DNA from: Harmothoe impar
Lineage: Eukaryota > Annelida > Polychaeta > Phyllodocida > Polynoidae
Length of the DNA stretch: 64,000 bases
Direction of reading: 5' to 3'
Assembly: GCA_947462335.1 (NCBI GenBank)
Contig: OX381708.1
Coordinates: 9,238,001-9,302,000 of the forward strand
Below are positions 1-9,700 of this stretch, piece after piece (position 1 is the stretch's first letter; each line of letters starts with the position of its first letter). Position numbers and translations under genes: made by a program. The notes under the pieces are model-generated. The model was not told where the DNA came from and ran no database searches. It worked only from the letters and a program-made list of their open reading frames with translations.

Positions 1-709
1 CCTGGTTAGGAGTGAAATATAAGTAGAAAAAACTTCACATATTGTATGTGTGAGACACATTTGGAGCTCCAGAGCCGTAACATGAGACTAACCAGATTAA
101 ATAAACATAGGTCATATCTTATATAAAAGTTTAAAATGGTATTTTTAGAGGAAACTGAGGGGGAAAAAGAAAAGAATTTGTAGAGGGTGACTGAAAATTA
201 TAATGGATGAATATATGCTGTATCGAGTGTGTCATGCTCTAGGGGATACAGGGGTCAGTTCTTTACATATCTAATTTCAATATGCTTTGTTCTTGTAGGT
301 AAAACAACAGTTGATCTCAAATCCAAACCGAATGATGATATTACCCTGTTTTTTTTTTGTTTTTTTTTTTGGGGGGGGGGAGTATGGGGCCCCTACGAGT
401 AGGCATGGAACATTGAATGAACATTGGAAAATGGTTGGCAATGTTGATTGAACTTTAATTAAATGTTCATTTGATGTTCAACTGAAATCTTTTGCCCAGT
501 GGGTTAGTACATGTTTCAGATAATGTGCTCAAAATACAACAGGAATCTATAGTATATGTAGAACCTTTTTGCCTTTGGTGCTGTGTTGCATTTTCGGCTT
601 TCCTGTAAGTATGATATTATAAAAATTGTGATGATCTTTATACTACAGGACAAAATGCAAATGATATAAATACAATATAAGCAGTAGTGTAAGATGTGAG
701 TGAAATTAC

Positions 710-798
710 CTCCAGCTGTTCTGCCATTTTACGCAGTCTCGCCAGGGCTACTTCCACTGGTTCGTGTGGTACGCTAACCACCTCTTCCGGTTCATTAT
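710..798 (-). CDS. Gene 1 downstream exon
   Basis: A strong acceptor (TACTTCTTTTCAG) and GTAATT donor bracket 89 nt. In phase 1 it reads DNEPEEVVSVPHEPVEVA followed by LARLRKMAEQLE: an acidic linker then a helix. The end is phase 0, so the gene continues past the left edge. The preceding exon is not identified. Confidence 0.65.
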
Positions 799-3700
799 CT
801 GAAAAGAAGTACATTAAATCTTGCTTGAAATATTCCACAGAGAAGAAACGGTTACATAGCACCACGCTATTGAGATGCGCTATGTCAATAATAACAGAAA
901 AAACAATGCAGCATCTCCAACATAGAGCATTGTGAATATGAATAGAAATTATTGTAAATTCCAGCATACTTCTCGCAGGATATACACAAACCAAACTTTC
1001 ATTAGATACCACATGCGGCTGTTAAATCTGTCAATGCTATAGAGGTTGCTGTGCGCAGAATTGGTGGCCATTTTGTTGTGAGGCACTTTTACCATTGCAG
1101 ATTCCTGCATACTACCCGTGGATTTTTCATGTACCAAACACAGTTTTTATTTGATACAAAAATTGCCTACCGTAAAACCCCGCCTTTAAGACAGATTTTA
1201 TTTGGGATTTATTTTTCCTGCAAGACAGATTTTTTCTCAAAAGTAGGGGGTCGTCTTAAAATGGGGTTTTAATAGATCAAAGAGAAATCGATATCAAAGG
1301 CTTGATCCTACAAGACAATTTTTTCCCTCAAACTAGGGGGTCTTCTTAAAAGTGGGGTTTTACGGTATATACAAGATGCGGGTTATGCGAGTGTTTTTAT
1401 TATATATAAAATATAAATTTTCAGATCCAGAAATGGGTTATTGATATATCTCAAGTTGGCAACAAGTCAGCCACAGATAGTGGTAGTCTGTCTCGCAGTG
1501 GTAGGACAGATATTTATATATGCTGCTTGCTCAATACAGCAGGGATCGCATCTATGGATGATCGAATCTATGAAAGAAATGGGTTATACAATTCTCCTGA
1601 GTTGGGGGTGTGGGCTATATGCAAGTTGCGGGTTATATGCAGGAATTTACAATACTAGAAAAATATGCTGATAGCGCAAAAGTTATGCAAATCCGAAAAC
1701 AGGGTTCTCCCGAGGGATGTAGGTTAATTGAGATGTGGTTTATATGTGTGAATATATGGTAGCAGGGGTAGACACTAACGCTGGCCCAGGAGCCAATGGC
1801 CCATAGTTCTTAGTCCGGGCCTGCAGTTTTCTCAAGAACTAACTTCCTATGGGCCCGGGTGGCCCACATAAGTGCATGGGAAAGATTCTAGGTATATAAG
1901 ATTCTAGGCATATAAATCTTTATCAATATAGTCGTTGCAAAAGGAAAATTATAAGGAAATTGACCATTTTGGTTAAGTATGGATCTATTTTAGACAGTGA
2001 TGTGTATAATTTTCTCTTTAACAAAACTAATTACCTCCTTATTTACTTTCGGTCCCCGATCGCCTGGCACACGGCACTCTCTGCAGTTGTATCACTCAAA
2101 TATTTTCCCATCGTAACTGTGTTCTTCTAAATTGATTTCTCGCCTTTGTTTATGCTGATCTATTCACTTTCTACTATACTATGTCCTCCATCAATACTTC
2201 AATTCTGCCCTACCTTATATAAGAATATAAAGAATGTTTATTATATTTCTATAATAGTCATATAATTCGCACGGGACACCCTCTCGGCACCTTCGCTGGT
2301 TCCCACGGGTGCTGGGGCTAACCGTGATAATGGACAGGGAACCAGCGAACTCGGCACCGCGCCGTATATAGGTCACTAAAACGCTGGCACCTCGGCAGGG
2401 CATCACACATTCATTTTCCCGCTTCCTCAATACTGAGGAGCGGATTCGGGGGGGGCGTAGAATGGGACTACCTGTCTCTAAGGGGTTACCCCCCCCCCCC
2501 TCTTTTCCTCCCCTGTAGACATTATCCCGGCGGCGGAGCCGCTGGTATATATATTATGGGCCCACAGTATGAGGTGCAGACCCGTATACTTTTATAATTT
2601 TCCTTTTGCAACGACTATATTGATAAAGATTTATATGCCTAGAATCAAATACAAGAGAAGTCGGCCCCAAGGAGAAAACGGCCCCAGTGAAGTCGGCCCC
2701 GAGGAGAAAATGGCTCCAGTGAGGTCGGCCCCAAGGAGAAGTTGGCTCCAAGGAGACATCGACCCCATAAATGTACATTAATGCTATAAGACCCAGGTGC
2801 ATGATAGCTCTACTATAGGTGTGCGGACAAACGTTCTGGGCACAATCTTAATCCCATCTTAAACTATCTTAGTCCTATCTTAAACTTTCTTAGACTATGT
2901 TAAAAGTCTTACTACTCAAATGACGATGGCACCACTAATATTGGTAAGCCTACACAGTCCATCATAGGATAGGCTAGTTACCTAGTATGTAAGGGGGGCT
3001 CTGCTCCCCAAACTCTGTTTTTTTCTTCTTTCTCTTTTCTTTTCGATGTTTAAATTGTCTCATCTGGGTGTAGGGCATATACTAAAACGGCAAACCTCAG
3101 GTAGCATAGTGTGACACTAGGTGGCAGATACAAGGGGAGCTATCAGATTATATATTAAGATTTAAGATAATAGATTAAGCTTCACTTTGGGGCCGACTTC
3201 ACTTTGGGGCTGACTTCACTCTGGGGCCGACTTCACTGAGGGGCCAATCCTCAAAACTGTACATATTACGATGTTTCAATGGGAATATACAGGGAAGCAT
3301 ATTTATTCAATGTAAATTGTTGCATCATACCTCTTTTATTACCATAAATCCCCGCGTACTACCCGCATCTCGCCTATAACCCACACCCCCAACTCAGGAG
3401 AATCATATAGCCCGTTTTTGGATCTGAAAATATCTAATTTAGTACTGTTCAAACCCTGCCTATAACCAGCACCCTTTATAGGCATGTTTGGTATCAAATG
3501 AAAGCTGAGTTTGGTTAACATACAAGCCGCGGGTAGTATGCCGGAACTTACGGTAGATATTAAAATTGCCCTCTGGTATACAGGCCTGCAAAAACTACCG
3601 TAAAACCTCGCTTCTAAGTCGTTTTTTTTTTGTATTCTATTTTGCTATAAGTCGATTTTTTACCCCAAAAGTCCAACTCGACTTATTAGCGGGGTTTTGG

Positions 3701-6700
3701 TAAAAAGTAGAAAATATTTGGGCACTAAAAAAATGATTTAAAGGATAGAACATACTGGTAATAGTAACGAACACAAACACAGTTGTCATATGAGCCCCTC
3801 AGCTTGGACAGAAAAACATAAATATGACTCATTTTTGACTCAGGAAAAGGGTGTTTTAAGGGGATATATGCCCCCCAAAAAATCCCAAAGTCCAATTTGA
3901 CCTATAACCGGGGTTTTTGCAGATATCAAAGTAATTTTCTATAGGTCGAATTTTTGACCCAAAGTCCAACTCGACCTATAAATGGGGTCGCCCTATAAGC
4001 GAGGTTTTACGGTAAGCCAGGCCTGCAATATAAAAAAATCTGGAGGACCAAATGTCCTGCATGCCGAAATTTTTTCGGGAAGACTACTATAACATTGTAA
4101 ATAAAATGCCAGACCATGAATTGACCATGATAGAATTTTTGCACATGGGCTTTCAATCTACACATTTGGCCCCAATATGTAAACACTAAAAGTAGGTAAA
4201 CTCACGTAGTGCTGTAGTACAGTTTGTCCCGATGTCTAAGTATGGAACGGAGCTCCTCAATTCCATATTCTCTTGGTCGTTTAAAGGGAACTCCGTCAGG
4301 CAACCCTTTTATCACAACTTGAATTTTCCCGCTGAATATGTCATCATAAGGCATCTTTGCATCTTCAGGGGCCCCATAGCCATCAACTTTATATACAAGA
4401 AAAGAGAACATTACAGAATGTTTATTTCCTGACTGACAATAATTATAACATACAGAGATGTAAGTTGGGTATCAACAAAATCCTTGAAAAGGTACTCAAT
4501 TACCCATAAAACCGCTATTTTCAGAATATATTTTAACAGTTGAATGATCGTTTGAAAACCCGATTTTGAGAGAAATCCCTGACTACTTACATCTCTGAAC
4601 ATAGTTATTTTCCCGTCTATGACCCTGTGATTTTAAATGGCAAATTAACCAGCTTTTATATACACAGTTCCTTAATCCAACATCTACTTCAGCTCACAGT
4701 GTTATCATCTAGACCATGATCAAAAGATAACGTAAAACTGGTATATGAAGGATGACTGGGTGTGGCCGCTGCTGACCATGGCACTCACCCTACACCCTGC
4801 CAGGTATTATGTAGGACTATATCACATGCTTGAATCATCTAGACCACACCTCCGACATTTCTCGCACTATCCAGCCACGCCGCATCTTCTCATGGTGTTT
4901 GCCCTAACTGGCCATGTTAAAATAAAATGTTACGGATTGGTATCATAGCCGTGGACCAAACCTGGGTATGGCCTATCCTCTTATTGATCTGCTGGATACT
5001 TAAACCGAGGCATTACTTAAAGGTATTGATTGCACAATTGTGATAAACATTGCCGCCCTCTCAAGTGGCACGTGGCACAGTAATCTGAAACCTTGCAACC
5101 CCTCCCCCCTCCATGCACGGATGGCAGCTTTGGTTGACAGCTGAGGTCAGCAGCAGCCCCCCCCCCCCTCTCCTCCTACCTTATACTGGTATGGCCGGGG
5201 CATAACTCAGTGGAAACGTGGGTCTGTCCGACCGAGCCTTATCTAGAAAATGCGGACTTCGACATATCTCATTGATAAGGTGTTTGGACGTAGTGGACCT
5301 CAACCCCTTAAGGGCCGCATAGTGCTTAAGTGTACCCTTTGTCGTCACGATTCATGGTTGCATCCCTGGAGAATGCTGCACTAATACATCATGCCAACAC
5401 TGTGTTATGTAATGTTCCTCAAGTGCTTCTGTGATTACATTTGTGAAATAGTGCATTGGGGTTGGCTTATAGGCAAAATTCTCCAAGATATCGCAATGAA
5501 TTCATGTAATCTGAATTTATTTCCTTAAACTAACTTTCGGCTTAAATTGTTATGGGGGGGGGGGGTTATGGTGTGTGTTAGTATAAGTATAGATATCAAT
5601 ATGCACACACATAAGGTATTTCTGGGAAGATGGGGGCGGGGGAGGGGTGATGGTTCTATATGGTAGATTTGGTGGGGGCGGGGGCTGGGTCTTGGTACTG
5701 TATTACTTACCGTTTGTGGAGGTCATTTCAGTGTTGAATTTTTGCATAAGGGTCGAATTATCAGCAAAAAAGTTAACGGCCACTTCGTCTCCCATGACTG
5801 TAGGCCTGCGATCAGGTCGGGTGGATACCATGGCTGCTTTGTATCCATATGTACTTAGGAGTGTCGTCTGAAATATAGAACAGTAAATTTAGTATAGCAT
5901 AATTTGTCAGGCAGCGTTTCAGGTTGATGATTTATTATTTTATTTCATTTTGAAAAAAATCATGTTAAGTTGGAAATGCATGTATTTTGTATTAGTGATT
6001 TACATTAAATTTTGTTTCCAAAGAACAGTTTCATTGAAGGAATTACAGTTATTTCCCTGGTAATAAAATACTAGTATGACATGGAGACATGAAACAGAGT
6101 TTTTGGAAAGTCAACAATGCTTGGCTGCATGCAAGTCAGAACCAGCTAAAATTTAAAACCAACCTTTATGTATAAATGGTATGGCTTTTATATTGTATTT
6201 GAAATAAAAGGTGCACACACACACCTTTCTTGGCTGAAAACCAGAAATATTGTCACAACTAAAAGACTAAAGCGGCTATGATAAGAAATTGATTCAGACC
6301 TCTGCGCGGGATATGGGATTTAACTACAAATAGGGCTGCTTAATTGATGCCGTCCGAAATAACTGTTTGAGCTACAGATAAGCTTTTTGAAAATGTATAT
6401 TTTAACTCTCTAGCCACACCCCAAGTATAGGCATGGGCATGTTATCCCTTTGTAAAATAGTCTAAAATAGGCTGAGAATCGTGCAGTACACATTGTAGCT
6501 GATTTCCAACAAAAAGTGACCAACATAGATGCAGATTAAGACAAATGACTATTATGTGTTAGTAATAGTACTGTAGACTAGACGTGACATACCTCTCGTT
6601 CTACCCTGTTGAAGCATGCCGCTGCCCGGTTTTGTTTCTGTGTTGGTGTAAGGCTTGATGCCCCACGCCGTTCTCGCTCTTCGCTTAAGTAATCCGCTAA

Positions 6701-9700
6701 CTTTTGTCGACCTTGCTTTGTTTTCTTCATCTCCTTGAACAATGCTGCCACTGCTTTTGTGCGGCCCCCAAGTAGTTTACCATCACCCTTAAAAACTGTA
6801 AAGAAAATACATGTCTGTTAGTGTTACGCACATTTTTGCTTTTCTTATCTATCTACACAGGCTTCCCGGTATTTCTTTAAGACATTGTAAAGAAACCATA
6901 CTGATGAGGAGTTTAAATATAGATACTAGGGGCGATGATGGAATGATAATTATCTTGTATGTATTGTAAACAAAAGATTAATGATATCATATATGATGTA
7001 ACATACTTGGATAAATAGCAAGAAATATAACAGTATATAGGCCTACCAATGTCTTTTCTTGCCAGCATGGCCCTGTATATGTTAAGAGTTTCAGCACTCG
7101 CTAGCTTCTTGTATTTTTTCCCACGATCTTTGTTGCTCTCACTCCGGATGAACTGCTGCAAATAGTGATAGAGTGAAAAAAGGAGAAATTAATAATTACG
7201 ACTAGAATGAAAAGAATCAAGGAAATTAACTTAAGAGGAAGTGAGCTTAAATTCTTTGGTTCACATCAAACAGTGGGTTGGGTAGAACGTTAAGCACATG
7301 GAAGGCAGTACTGGAGGAAAAAAACATCAATCATTGGCTTCAACCTAGTGGGCACAGAGCATTGAATAAACATTGAAAACTAGTTGACAATGCTGACTCA
7401 AAGTTGATTCAGTCTTGATTCGACATTGAACTGAATTTTGTGCCCACTGGGAAGGCAGCACCAAAGACTCAAAATGACCCCAGGCGCAACTCACATGTTA
7501 GTACATCCGATGTCTGGGACCTAAAAATAAATTTCCCTAAAAACGAGTCAGAATGTTTATAAGGCCACTCAAAAAAGAAAAATATGACAAGGGCGTTTTT
7601 GGTTTTTGATTTTTTTAACTCTGGGCTTAAATACATAGGGAAATTTGGACTTTCCGCTATCAATTTTCACATTTTAGTAATTCAAACTTTATTGAATGAA
7701 CAAAAGTTGTACGATGCAAGTTATTCCTAGCTGACCGCATTACTGTCAACATAAGTTTTAATTTGATACCAAATTTGCCAATATTTTTCCAATTTTAACA
7801 TATTTTTCATCAAAATGTTTTAAAAAAAAGTTTCCCCGAAATCATAATTTCTATGATGCGCGCAGTGATAAGAAACAACTTTTTTTTGAGTGGTCTAGAT
7901 AACACAATAAACTCCCTATCTGCTCCATTCCTCTTTATTTTCTCGGATTTTGCTCTACCGTATTTGACGTAATAAACGCCCTCCCCCTAATAAGTGCCCC
8001 CCTCATTTTCAGATTCTTTCTAGATTTTTTAAAATATATTTCTCCGATTTTGTTACTGATTTTCACACCTGTGTGTGACATGGAGCACTTCACACCTGTG
8101 CAGGTGTTAAGGTCAAGCCAAGTGTGAAGTAATAGCAGTGTGTAGAACCTTTCTAGAGGCCCATGAATTCTGTACAATAATACATTCTCTACTAGTAGTT
8201 TCATGAGTTCTAGGATGGACATGGAATAATACATGTACATGTATGGGGAATGTACTGGGGTATACATATAAAAGTGGTGGCAGGATAGTTACTCTTGGTT
8301 AGATTTTAAAATTTCTTCCATGAGTGGGACCCCTATGGTCCTATCTATCATATGCCCTGAGCTTTTCTATGGCAACCATTTAATATCATAGTTTGAGAGG
8401 TTTTGTTGTATGCAAAGAGCAGCTCAAATGCTATTCATATGGAGAATGAGATACTAGGGCTGAGACTGACCTCCAACATGTCCTCAAACTGCTCCCACAC
8501 CCCTACATACGTTAAATACCGTAAAACCTTGCGTATAAGCCTAACTCGCGTATAAGCCGCACCCCGACTTTGGGCCGATCCTATAAGCCGCACTGGCCAT
8601 CTGATTATGGTGACTTTTGTATTGTACTATAGGAGCAAAAACTCTCGTATAAGCCGCACCCTGACCCTGGGCCGACCCTATAAGCCGCACCGCCGATCTG
8701 ACTCGCGTACTAGATTTTACTGTATCATGCCTTTTCCTTTCAGCTTGGCCGTATGGTTGAGACCTTTAGCTCTAGCTGTGATGATGCGGAAGTCTCTTTG
8801 TGCCATGTGCTGGTAATCAGTATAGTCATCTGTTATCTGGATCCCAGTCCAATATTTGAGTGGGCCCAGGTTCTTGATGTTGCTGTACACTGTACCTTTG
8901 GATGAGGGTTGAGCAAATTGCACTCTTATTGGATGATGTATGTTGGAGTCAGCACAGGGTTTCGGTCCTATGCGGTAGGCAGAGATAATATCAGCTGGTG
9001 CAAGTTGTGTTCCTATCTCTGTGAGTAGAGGCATCACTGCTGTCTGGGGAGCTGGGTGCTTGGTTTCATGGAAGCCTTTAAACATCATGAAGTTTCTTCT
9101 CTTGTCAATCTCCGCATCATCCTGAGCAGCTTGAACCTGTTTGATCTTCAACTCATTCATACCTGATCATAGGGCCAGGGTATCATATTTCTCAATCATA
9201 TCATCTATCTGCTCGATTTTGAGGTTCCTATCCTCTAACTTGTCAAAGTCAATCCCATTTAAAGCATCATAGTCGATGGAGTTGATGTTGAGAAGGTCAA
9301 GGTTGTTTAAGATTTCCACATCAAGACTATTGAGTTTATGTGCATCAATATAATTCACTTTATCAATGTCTAGAGTGGCAAGCCTGTCAAGAGCAGCAAG
9401 TTTCTCCAGGTCAAGAGCAGCAAGTTTCCCAAGGTCGATCTTTTTCAGCTGCTCAAGGTCAACAGACTTGAAAAGGTGTTCCAGGGTGGATAGCCTATCC
9501 GAGTATGTGTTGAGCTGAGCTGTGTGGCCCTTCACTGTGCCCATAACCTTCCCGATCTGAACTGTGTTAGCCTCTATTTGGGTAGCATTAGTAGCAAGGG
9601 TACCAGAGACAGAGTTTAGCTTGTCAGTCACCTCCTCTAGTTTTTCAGAGACCAAAGTCATGTTTTTCATGAGAACCAATTCAAGATGTTCAATAGTTTA

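Larger units (their letters stand above)
1896..2650. repeat. Long inverted repeat with about 640-bp loop
   Basis: A stretch of about 53 bp at 1903-1956 is the exact reverse complement of 2595-2648 (ends ATTCTAGGCATATAAATC). The loop holds gene 1 exon 7 and the 58-bp element. GGCCCC-containing direct repeats follow at 2660-2760, with inverted relatives at 3185-3245. Confidence 0.75.

Noticed and set aside
2215..2430. 71-codon minus-strand frame in a gene 1 intron
   Set aside because: It runs across the 58-bp TIR element and its flanking duplication, so the frame is accidental.
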